The notes under the pieces: generated by a model
What the model was told of the DNA's origin: nothing
Database searches by the model: none
What the model saw: the letters and a program-made list of their open reading frames with translations, nothing else
DNA from: Rhodobium gokarnense
GTDB lineage: Bacteria > Pseudomonadota > Alphaproteobacteria > Rhizobiales > Rhodobiaceae
Direction of reading: 5' to 3'
DNA: 64,000 nucleotides
Assembly (NCBI RefSeq): GCF_025961475.1
Contig: NZ_JAOQNS010000010.1
Coordinates: 124,001 to 188,000, forward strand
In this document: positions 51,037 through 58,571 of the stretch, piece by piece
Position numbering within the stretch: position 1 is the first letter of the stretch
Layout: each line of letters begins with the position of its first letter
Translations under genes and position numbers: made by a program

Positions 51037-51733
51037 GCACGCGCTCGCCGTCATCTTCCTCATCGGCCTCGGCACCGTCTTTGCCGGCCTCATGCTCGGC
51101 TATACGCCCGATACCGAACTGAACCTGACAGCCCGCTACTACGCGGAGAACACGGCCAAGGACCTCGGCGCCGCCAACATCGTCACGGCGATCATCGTCA
51201 CCTATCGCGGGCTCGATACCCTCGGCGAAGTGACGGTGCTGTTCCTGACGGCGGCGATCGTCGCGCTGGTGCTCGCCCAGTCGCGGCATCAGCCCGGCGC
51301 GCCGCAGCGGGTGCTGCCGCCGTCCGGCGAATTGCTGCATACCGGCAGCCGGCTCTTGGTGCCGCTGATCGTGCTCTTCGGCGTCTATGTCTTCGTCAAC
51401 GGGCATCTGACGCCGGGCGGCGGCTTCCAGGGCGGCGCCATCGTCGCCTCGTCGATGCTGCTGTTGCTTTTGACCGATCCGCTGCGCCGCTTCGGCCACC
51501 GCATGATCGCGCGGGTGGAATCGCTGTCGGGGCTCACTTACGTGGCCCTCGGCGCCCTCGGCCTCGTCCTTGCCGGCGGTTTCCTCGACAACCGCATCCT
51601 GCCGCTTGGCGACTTCGGATCGCTGTTCTCGGCCGGCGCCATCCCGATCATCTATTCGCTGGTCGGCCTCAAGGTCGGGGCGGAATTCAGCTCCATGCTG
51701 GTCAATCTTTCCGAGACGGAGAAGCCGCAATGA
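51029..51733 (+). CDS. Fused MbhE-like and MrpB-like subunit (MbxF position)
   Basis: 234 residues from the ATG at 51029. The first 90 residues resemble MbhE or the MrpA C-terminus (IVTAIIVTYRGLDTLGEVTVLF). Residues about 105-225 are an MrpB/MnhB domain (FGVYVFVNGHLTPGGGFQGGAIVAS). The fusion explains why no separate E subunit is present, as I recall for archaeal mbx, which skips E. Ion-translocating membrane part of the complex; 4-bp overlap with the next gene. Confidence 0.85.
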   Translation: MIRHALAVIFLIGLGTVFAGLMLGYTPDTELNLTARYYAENTAKDLGAANIVTAIIVTYRGLDTLGEVTVLFLTAAIVALVLAQSRHQPGAPQRVLPPSGELLHTGSRLLVPLIVLFGVYVFVNGHLTPGGGFQGGAIVASSMLLLLLTDPLRRFGHRMIARVESLSGLTYVALGALGLVLAGGFLDNRILPLGDFGSLFSAGAIPIIYSLVGLKVGAEFSSMLVNLSETEKPQ

Positions 51734-52086
51734 TCCTCGTTGCCATGGCGGCCGGGTTCCTGCTGATCCTGATGGGGCTCTACGGCGCGCTGACCAACCG
51801 CAACATCCTGCGCATGATCGTCGCCTTCACCATCGCCAGCACGGGGGTGAACTTGGTGCTGGTGTCGGTCGGCTACATTGCCGGGCGCACGGCGCCGATC
51901 CTCGATGCGGCCGTGCCTGTCGCTAAGGCCGCCGAGCGGATCATCGATCCCGTGCCGCAGGCGCTCGTGCTGACGGCGATCGTCATCGGCCTCGGCATCA
52001 CCGCGTTGATGCTCGCCTACGCCTTCAAGCTCTACGAGACCAAACGCACGCTCGATATCTCCAAATTCACGGAGCTAAAAGGGTGA
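51730..52086 (+). CDS. MrpC/NuoK-like subunit (MbxG position)
   Basis: 118 residues with three membrane helices. LYGALTNRNILRMIVAFTIASTGVNLVLV and QALVLTAIVIGLGITALMLAYAFKLYE are the MrpC/MnhC/NuoK core, which carries conserved membrane acidic residues in complex I. It overlaps the fused antiporter gene by 4 bp. Confidence 0.92.
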   Translation: MILVAMAAGFLLILMGLYGALTNRNILRMIVAFTIASTGVNLVLVSVGYIAGRTAPILDAAVPVAKAAERIIDPVPQALVLTAIVIGLGITALMLAYAFKLYETKRTLDISKFTELKG

Positions 52087-55000
52087 GCCCGATCCTGATC
52101 ATCGCCATCGGCCTCGGCACCGCGTTCCTGCTGGCCTTCCTCGACAACCGGCTGCGCGCCACGGCCTACGCCATCACGCTTGCGGCGCTCGCAGTCATGA
52201 GCTGGATCGCCGCCGACTGGCTGCTCGCCCTGTCCTCCGGCGCCACCGGCCCGGTCGAAATCTTCACCGCCGGCACCAAGCCGCCCTTTGCCATCAATCT
52301 GCGCATGGGGCTCGCCGAGGCCGCGCTGACGCTGCTGATCACGGTCACCGGGCTCCTTGCGGCCGTCTTCCTGAAAGAGCCGATGATGCGGCTCGGGCGG
52401 CGCTCGATGGCGGTGCTCCTGATCGCCACCATGTCGTTCGCCGGCATCGTGCTCACCCGCGACATCTTCAATCTCTTCGTCTTCTTTGAGCTCGCCGTCA
52501 TCTCCACCGGTGGGCTGGTACTTCTCTCCGACGACGCCCGCGCGCTGTCTGCCGGCTTCAAATATCTGATCGTCTCGCAGGTGATCTCGATCCTGCTCCT
52601 TATCGGCATCATCTTCCTCTACCACGCCGGCGGATCGCTCAATATCGACGACCTCGCCGCGGCGTCCGCCGCCGGCAACTCGACGGTGCTCGTCAAGTCC
52701 GGCGCGCTCGCCTTCTTCCTGCTCTTCATTGCCCTCGTTGCCGAACTGAAGCCGTTCCCGGCGAATGGCTGGGCGCTCGATATCTACGAGTCCGCCCATC
52801 CGGCGTTCTCCGCGATCTTTTCGGCCGCCGCCGGTGCGGCGTCCCTCTATGCCGTCGACAAGGCGCTCCTCATCGGCGGGCCGGCCTGGCTGCCGGTGGC
52901 GACCGCCATCGGGCTTTCCACCTTCGTCGCCGCCAACGTTTTGGCGCTGTCCCAGACCAGCGACCGGCGGCTTCTCGGCTATTCGTCGGTGGCGCAGATC
53001 GGTCTTGTCTTCGCCGTCATCGGCCAAAAGGAACTCCTTGGCGACCAGTATCTGTTCATCGCCGGCGGTATCCTCCTTGCCCATGCCGTTGCCAAGGCCG
53101 GGCTCTACTGGCTCTCCGGCACGCTGCCGGAGCGCGCGCTGACCTCCTGGGCCGAGCTGAAGCACCATCCGGTGCTGCTCTTTGCCTTTGCCTCCTTCGT
53201 TGCCATGCTGGTCGGTCTGCCGCCGTTCCCGGGCTTCTACGCCAAGTGGCAGCTCGCCCACGCGCTCGCCGCCGACGGCCGCTACCTGGTGCTCGGGCTG
53301 ATCCTGCTCGGCGCCCTCATCGAGGCCGGCTACCTGTTCCGCTGGTTCGGCTATGCCCTGAAACGCGAGGCGCCGGCGCAGCAGGTCGACCTGTCGCTGC
53401 ACAAGATCGGTGTGGTGCTGGTCGCCGTCGCCGCCGGTTGGGGCCTCGGTTACCTCTGGGGCGACCTTTCCGGCCTCGGCAATGTGCTGACGGCGCTGCC
53501 GCTGCTCTTCGCGCTCGCCTTCCTTGCGCTGGACTGGCTGCCGGCGAAGGTCAAGAACGCGATTGCGATTGCCGGCCTCGTCGCCTGGTTTTTTGTCAGC
53601 TACCCGGACTACGACCCGCTGCGGCTCATCTTCGGCGTCATCATCCTGATCGGCGGCGCGGTCATCCTGCTGGCAAGCTTCGAGACGCACGGCCGCCGCG
53701 TCGGCTTCTATCCGTCGGCGATGCTGATGTATGCCGGGCTCGCCATGCTGATCGTCGCGCAGAACTCGTTCGCGTTCTTCGCGGCCTGGGAAATCCTCAC
53801 CCTCGGCTCCTATTTCCTGATCCTGAGGGGAAAGAAATCCGAGCCGCATGCGCTCTCCTACGTCGTCTTTTCGCTCGGCGGCGCCTTTGCGATCCTCGCC
53901 GGCTTTGCGCTCGCGGCACAGGGCGTCCAGCCCTTCGCGCTCGCAAATCTTGCGGACGTCTCGGCGACCTTTGCGCCCTACGTCTTCATCCTCCTTGCCG
54001 CCGGCTTCATGACCAAGACGGCGGCCATCGGGCTCCATATCTGGCTACCGGGCGCGCATGCCGAGGCCGAGACGGACGTCTCGCCGATGGTTTCCGGCAT
54101 CCTGTTGAAGGCCGGGCTCTACGGCTTCTTCATTCTCCTGATGACCATGGGCAAGACGGAGTTCTACGGCGTCGAACTGACCTATGTGCTGCTGTGGATC
54201 GGCGCGCTGTCGGCGCTGCTCGGCAATCTGATGGCGATCTTCCAGGAGGACGCCAAGCGGCTGCTTGCCTATTCCTCCATCGGCCAGATGGGCTATGCGC
54301 TCTTCGGCCTTGCGCTGATGAACCATCTCGGCTGGCTGATGGCGCTGATGTTCGTCATCAACCACTATGTCTACAAGTCGATGCTGTTCCTGTCCGTCGG
54401 CGGCATCGCCAAACGCACCGGCACCAAGCTGATGTACCGGATGGGCGGGCTCATCACCCTGATGCCGCTCTCCTTCATCGCCGTTCTCGTCGGCATCATC
54501 GCCATGTCCGGCGTGCCGCCGCTCTCCGGCTTCGGCGGCAGGTGGATCTTCTACAACGCCATCATGAGTTCCGACGACCGGCTGCCGATGGTCGTCATCT
54601 TCCTCTCCGGCCCGATCGCCTTCCTCTACCTCTTCCGGCTGATCCACACGATCTTCCTCGGCCAGCTCAAGGACGAGCACCGGCGCCTGAAGGAGGCTCC
54701 GTTCTGGATCATCCTGCCGCAGATGCTGTTCGTGGCTTTTCTCATCGGCTTTGCGATCTTCCCGGGCCTGGCGCTGCGCCGCGTCGATGCCTATCTCGGC
54801 ACGTTTTTCCCCAACCACGGCCTTGCCTGGGAGGGCCTGACGATCACCAGCGAGTACGGCTACTGGAGCCCGGTCTCCATCATGATCGTCGTCGCCGCCA
54901 TCTTCGTCGTGCTCCTTGCCTGGCTCGTCTTCCTCAACCACAAGGCCCAGAAGGTGAAGCAGTTCAACATCGTCTTTGCGGCGGAACGACCCTATCGCCC

Positions 55001-55226
55001 CGAAACCACCCATTTCGCCTGGAATTTCTTTGCGCCCTACCGCAAGGCGATGGGCTTTCTGACCGAGCCGCTGGTCACCCGCTTCTGGGGCGGCATCACC
55101 GGCACGCTGCACGGCACGGCGGAGCTGACCCGGCGGTTCTATACCGGTGACGGTCAGGTCTACGCCTTCCACTTCGTCGGCTTCGTCGTCATCGTCTACC
55201 TGCTCTCCATGGGGGTGCGGCCATGA
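52083..55226 (+). CDS. Fused double antiporter-like subunit (MbxH plus MbxH')
   Basis: 1047 residues from a GTG that overlaps the previous stop. Two complete MrpD/NuoN-like antiporter units lie in tandem. Unit 1 (about 1-480) has the helix-5 Glu in NLFVFFELAVIS, the helix-7 Lys in ELKPFPANGW and LLGYSSVAQIGLVFA. Unit 2 (about 530-900) has Glu in FFAAWEILTLGSYF, Lys in FMTKTAAIGLHIWLPGAHAEAETDV and LLAYSSIGQMGYALFGLAL. Each keeps the Glu/Lys pair needed for proton movement. A C-terminal membrane segment follows. Related subunits are normally about 490-510 residues, and archaeal MBX has two separate genes, so this is a fusion that fixes two pumps per complex. Confidence 0.92.
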   Translation: MSPILIIAIGLGTAFLLAFLDNRLRATAYAITLAALAVMSWIAADWLLALSSGATGPVEIFTAGTKPPFAINLRMGLAEAALTLLITVTGLLAAVFLKEPMMRLGRRSMAVLLIATMSFAGIVLTRDIFNLFVFFELAVISTGGLVLLSDDARALSAGFKYLIVSQVISILLLIGIIFLYHAGGSLNIDDLAAASAAGNSTVLVKSGALAFFLLFIALVAELKPFPANGWALDIYESAHPAFSAIFSAAAGAASLYAVDKALLIGGPAWLPVATAIGLSTFVAANVLALSQTSDRRLLGYSSVAQIGLVFAVIGQKELLGDQYLFIAGGILLAHAVAKAGLYWLSGTLPERALTSWAELKHHPVLLFAFASFVAMLVGLPPFPGFYAKWQLAHALAADGRYLVLGLILLGALIEAGYLFRWFGYALKREAPAQQVDLSLHKIGVVLVAVAAGWGLGYLWGDLSGLGNVLTALPLLFALAFLALDWLPAKVKNAIAIAGLVAWFFVSYPDYDPLRLIFGVIILIGGAVILLASFETHGRRVGFYPSAMLMYAGLAMLIVAQNSFAFFAAWEILTLGSYFLILRGKKSEPHALSYVVFSLGGAFAILAGFALAAQGVQPFALANLADVSATFAPYVFILLAAGFMTKTAAIGLHIWLPGAHAEAETDVSPMVSGILLKAGLYGFFILLMTMGKTEFYGVELTYVLLWIGALSALLGNLMAIFQEDAKRLLAYSSIGQMGYALFGLALMNHLGWLMALMFVINHYVYKSMLFLSVGGIAKRTGTKLMYRMGGLITLMPLSFIAVLVGIIAMSGVPPLSGFGGRWIFYNAIMSSDDRLPMVVIFLSGPIAFLYLFRLIHTIFLGQLKDEHRRLKEAPFWIILPQMLFVAFLIGFAIFPGLALRRVDAYLGTFFPNHGLAWEGLTITSEYGYWSPVSIMIVVAAIFVVLLAWLVFLNHKAQKVKQFNIVFAAERPYRPETTHFAWNFFAPYRKAMGFLTEPLVTRFWGGITGTLHGTAELTRRFYTGDGQVYAFHFVGFVVIVYLLSMGVRP

Positions 55227-56128
55227 CCTTCGAATGGATGAAGATCCCCTTCGCCCTCCTGACGCTCTTCATCGTCGTCAATTACGGGCTGCTCTTGACC
55301 GCCTTGATGCAGAAGATCGCGGCCCGGGTCGGCGGGCGCCACGGCATCCCGATCTACCAGAACTACATCGACCTTCTGAAGAACTACGCGCTGAGGAGCG
55401 CCATCACCCACGGCTTCATGTTCTATCTCGGCCCGGTGTTCCGGCTGACCGGCGGCGTCGGCCTGCTTCTCTTCGTGCCGATCATCTACGGCTCGCCGAT
55501 GTTCTCCAACATGTCGTTCGCCGGCGATCTGATCCTTGCGCTCTATTTCATCTTCTTCGGCTCGCTCGGCATGGCGCTCGGCGCCGGCGAGAGCGGCCAT
55601 CCCTATTCGGCGATCGGCGTCACCAGAGGCCTCTCGCAAGTCACCATGGCCGAACTGCCGCTGGCACTCGCGGTCTTTGCCGTTGCCGTTCAGTACCAGA
55701 CGCTGTCGATCACCGAGATCGTCGCGGCCCAGCAGGGCGGGTTCCTGCACTGGACGCTCTTCACCAATCCGCTGGCGGTGATCGCCGCCATGCTCTCCTT
55801 CCTCGGCTCCATGATGCGCCCGCCCTTCGACGTGGTGCTGGCGCCGCAGGAAATCCCGATCGGGCCGCCGACCGAATACCACTCGGCCTATCTGGCGCTG
55901 ATGCAGACCAACCGGGTGATCTTCCCGATCGCCAAGATCGTCATCTTCATGAACCTCTTTTTCGGCGGCGCGTCGAACTGGCCGGTCTTCTTCGTCAAGG
56001 TCTTCGCGATCTACATGGTCTCGGTGCTGGTCGGCGTCGTCTTTCCGCGCTTCCGGGTCGAGCAGTCGATCCGCTGGTTCATGGTCTGGGCCGTGCCGAT
56101 CGGCATCGCCGCCATTCTCATCGTCTGA
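55223..56128 (+). CDS. NuoH-like membrane anchor subunit (MbxM position)
   Basis: 301 residues with eight predicted membrane helices. It is homologous to NuoH/MbhM, the subunit that joins the peripheral arm to the pump arm. Family blocks are RHGIPIYQNYIDLLKNYALRS, FFGSLGMALGAGESGHPYS, MMRPPFDVVLAPQEIPIGPP and GPPTEYHSAYLAL. The acidic loop after helix 5, which passes coupling to the pumps in complex I, seems kept. It overlaps the antiporter gene by 4 bp. Confidence 0.9.
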   Translation: MTFEWMKIPFALLTLFIVVNYGLLLTALMQKIAARVGGRHGIPIYQNYIDLLKNYALRSAITHGFMFYLGPVFRLTGGVGLLLFVPIIYGSPMFSNMSFAGDLILALYFIFFGSLGMALGAGESGHPYSAIGVTRGLSQVTMAELPLALAVFAVAVQYQTLSITEIVAAQQGGFLHWTLFTNPLAVIAAMLSFLGSMMRPPFDVVLAPQEIPIGPPTEYHSAYLALMQTNRVIFPIAKIVIFMNLFFGGASNWPVFFVKVFAIYMVSVLVGVVFPRFRVEQSIRWFMVWAVPIGIAAILIV

Positions 56129-56138
56129 GGGGACAACG

Positions 56139-56840
56139 ATGGAAGCCTTCGTCAAACCGGGCGAGAAGAACCGCCTGAAGGAGCGGCCCGAGCGGCCCGC
56201 CAAGGAAGAGCTGCAGCCGCGTGTGGTGACGACGCCGGACGGCCAGGAGATCACCGTCGAGCCGCTGAAGGACTACTATTGCGAGGCGCCGCCGAAGGTC
56301 CATCCGCCGGCCTATTTCAAGATCGTTGAAGACCTCTTCAACTGGGCGCGGGCGGAATCCATCTGGATCCTCGGCTTCGGCACCGGCTGCGGGGCCATCG
56401 AGATGCGGCCGCTGATGACGCCGCGCTTCGATGCCTATCGCTACGGCATCCAGTGGCGGCCGACGCCGCGCCAGGCCAACCTCTTCGTCATCTCCGGCTA
56501 TCTCTCGGTGAAGACCCTGAAGCGCGCGATCCGCTCCTACGAGCAGATGCAGAACCCGAAATACGTCGTTGGCCTCGGCTCCTGCACCATCAATGGCGGC
56601 ATGTACTGGGACAGCTACAACACCATCAAGCGGCTCGACCGCTACCTGCCGGTCGACCTCTACATCACCGGCTGCATGCCGCGGCCGGAGGCGCTGCTCG
56701 CCGGCTTCCTGGAATTGAAGAAGATCATCAAGGCCGGCAAGGGCGAGGGCGCCAACCGCTATGCGGAGAACTTCGCCTGGTACAAGGCCAACCAGAAGCA
56801 GGTGATCCACGACTGGGACATGCCGGACTATAGCTGGTAA
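56139..56840 (+). CDS. NuoB-like Fe-S subunit with three cluster cysteines (MbxJ position)
   Basis: 233 residues with an N-terminal extension of about 60 residues. Alignment by eye with E. coli NuoB (SCCYVEM, MGACANSGGM, PGCPPRPEA) gives C84 in FGTGCGAIEM, C149 in GLGSCTINGG and C179 in TGCMPRPEA. The second Cys of the NuoB tandem pair is G85, and the CxxC of hydrogenase small subunits is also absent. This would leave one iron of the proximal 4Fe-4S cluster without a Cys ligand; C48 is the only other cysteine nearby. A three-Cys, site-differentiated cluster is the proposed catalytic site in archaeal MBS, so this substitution is likely functional, not decay. Confidence 0.88.
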   Translation: MEAFVKPGEKNRLKERPERPAKEELQPRVVTTPDGQEITVEPLKDYYCEAPPKVHPPAYFKIVEDLFNWARAESIWILGFGTGCGAIEMRPLMTPRFDAYRYGIQWRPTPRQANLFVISGYLSVKTLKRAIRSYEQMQNPKYVVGLGSCTINGGMYWDSYNTIKRLDRYLPVDLYITGCMPRPEALLAGFLELKKIIKAGKGEGANRYAENFAWYKANQKQVIHDWDMPDYSW

Positions 56841-56846
56841 CGCGCC

Positions 56847-57380
56847 ATGAAAGACCTCATCGACCGGCTGGGCACGCTTTTCACGCTCGGCGACATCACC
56901 GAAAAGCGCGACGACCTTGCCTTCGTCTCCGTCGCGCCGGACCTCCTTCGCGCCGTCATCACCCATTTGCGTGACGTGGAGGGTTTTTCTCATCTGGTGC
57001 TTTTGACCGCCGTCGACTGGATCGAGGGCGGCCGGTTCCAGCTCACCTATCTGGTCAACAACCGCACAAAGGCCTGCGATATCGGCCTTCGCGTCTTCAT
57101 CGACCGCGAGGAGGCGACGATGGCGGGCATCCACGACCTCTGGCCGACGGCGGCGACCTACCAGCGCGAACTGAAGGAGATGTTCGGCATCGACTTTCCG
57201 GGGAGCCCGCGCATCGACGAGGAGTTCATCCTGGAAGGCTGGACCGACATCCCGCCCTACCGGCGCGACTTCGACACTAAGAAATACGCCGAGGAGACCT
57301 ACTTCCATCGGCCGGGCCGGGAGACCTTCGATCCGGCGACGCACATGAAAGACAAACTCTATCCGGGCGAGGCCTCCTGA
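56847..57380 (+). CDS. NuoC-like subunit (MbxK position)
   Basis: 177 residues, the NuoC/MbhK fold. The family signature ELKEMFGIDFPGSPRIDEEFILEGWTDIPPYRRDF is intact. It packs against the NuoD- and NuoB-like subunits in the peripheral arm and carries no cofactor. It is a separate gene, not fused to the NuoD-like gene as in E. coli NuoCD. Confidence 0.92.
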   Translation: MKDLIDRLGTLFTLGDITEKRDDLAFVSVAPDLLRAVITHLRDVEGFSHLVLLTAVDWIEGGRFQLTYLVNNRTKACDIGLRVFIDREEATMAGIHDLWPTAATYQRELKEMFGIDFPGSPRIDEEFILEGWTDIPPYRRDFDTKKYAEETYFHRPGRETFDPATHMKDKLYPGEAS

Positions 57381-57381
57381 G

Positions 57382-58560
57382 ATGGCGCTTTTCGAACTCG
57401 ACCGCAGCCAATATCCGGAAACGAGAGCCGACGGCAGTCTCGACATCGACCTTACCTCCGGCAAATACCTGAAGCTCTGGCAGGGGCCGCAGCACCCCGG
57501 CATCACCGGCAATATGTCGGTGGAGCTGACCGTGTGCGGCGACGAGGTCGTCGAGGGGCGGACCCATGTGGGCTATCTGCATCGCGGCTTCGAGAAACTC
57601 ATGGAGCGGCGCACCTTCATCCAGTGCTTCCCGATCGTCTGCCGCATCTGCGTGCCGGAGCCGGACTTCAACGAATATTGCTACGCTGCGGCCGTCGAGG
57701 AACTGGCGGGCCTGGAAGTGCCGGAACGGGCGCACTGGATCCGCACGCTGATCCTGGAGATGGGCCGCATCAACAGCTACATGATGTATCTCGGCGGTCA
57801 GGCCGGCGCCTTCGGCATGGGCGTCATCGGCCAGTGGGCGACCTATGTCCGCGACCTGATGCTCGACCGGTTCGAGGAAATGACCGGGGCGCGCATCTAC
57901 CACATGTTCATCCTGCCCGGCGGCGTCCGCGACGGCCTGCCGGAAGGCTTTGCAGTGCGCATGGAGGAAACGCTTCAAGAGGTCGAACGGGCCCTGAAAG
58001 ACATCAACGACGTGATGTACTGCAATGCCGTCTTCAAGAAGCGCACGGTCGGGGTCGGCGTCATAGAGCCGGAGATGATCGAGCCCTACGGCGTCACCGG
58101 CCCGAACGCGCGGGCGGCGGGCGTTGCCAAGGACGTGCGCAAGGACCAGCCCTATCTGGTCTATCCGGAACTCGACTTCGAGCCGGTCGTCGGAAAAGTC
58201 TCCGACATCTACACGAGGGCCGACGTCCGCCGCCGCGACGTCCACGTCTCCATCGACCTGATCCGGCAGATTCTTTCAAAAATGCCGAAGGACGGGCCGG
58301 TGATGTCGAGGCTCCCGAACGTCCTCAACTGGAAGATCCCGCAAGGCGAGACCTATATCCGCGGCGAGTGCTCGCGCGGCGAATACGGCTACTATCTCGT
58401 CACCGACGGCTCCGGCTATCCGCGCCGGGTCAATGTGCGCGGGCCGTCCTACACCCACGCGATGGCCTTGCTCGAAAAGCTGATCGTCAACGCCAACATT
58501 TCCGACGTCGCCGGGCTGATGGTGTCGCTGCACACCTATCCGCCAGAAATCGAGCGCTAG
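57382..58560 (+). CDS. NuoD/hydrogenase-large-subunit-like protein with CxxC and ExxR (MbxL position)
   Basis: 392 residues, related to NuoD and [NiFe] large subunits. The N-terminal block is IVCRICVPE with C87 and C90, equivalent to the first hydrogenase CxxC; NuoD has DRLD there. The C-terminus ends PPEIER, so E389-x-x-R392 replaces the second hydrogenase CxxC. CxxC plus ExxR is the MBX/MBS pattern: no Ni-Fe site, no hydrogenase. The GPQHP motif is kept, but the quinone-binding Tyr region of NuoD is changed. The protein should form the active-site wall around the proximal cluster. Confidence 0.9.
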   Translation: MALFELDRSQYPETRADGSLDIDLTSGKYLKLWQGPQHPGITGNMSVELTVCGDEVVEGRTHVGYLHRGFEKLMERRTFIQCFPIVCRICVPEPDFNEYCYAAAVEELAGLEVPERAHWIRTLILEMGRINSYMMYLGGQAGAFGMGVIGQWATYVRDLMLDRFEEMTGARIYHMFILPGGVRDGLPEGFAVRMEETLQEVERALKDINDVMYCNAVFKKRTVGVGVIEPEMIEPYGVTGPNARAAGVAKDVRKDQPYLVYPELDFEPVVGKVSDIYTRADVRRRDVHVSIDLIRQILSKMPKDGPVMSRLPNVLNWKIPQGETYIRGECSRGEYGYYLVTDGSGYPRRVNVRGPSYTHAMALLEKLIVNANISDVAGLMVSLHTYPPEIER

Positions 58561-58571
58561 GGGAGGGCAAC

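Noticed and set aside
52032-54038. A minus-strand open frame of 668 residues and one of 375 residues at 54045-55172
   Set aside because: Both lie opposite the fused antiporter gene, whose membrane helices and motifs are clear; the opposite frames have charged low-complexity composition.
57382-58560. A [NiFe] hydrogenase large subunit
   Set aside because: The C-terminal CxxC that binds the Ni-Fe centre is absent (the protein ends in ExxR), and no maturation genes are nearby.
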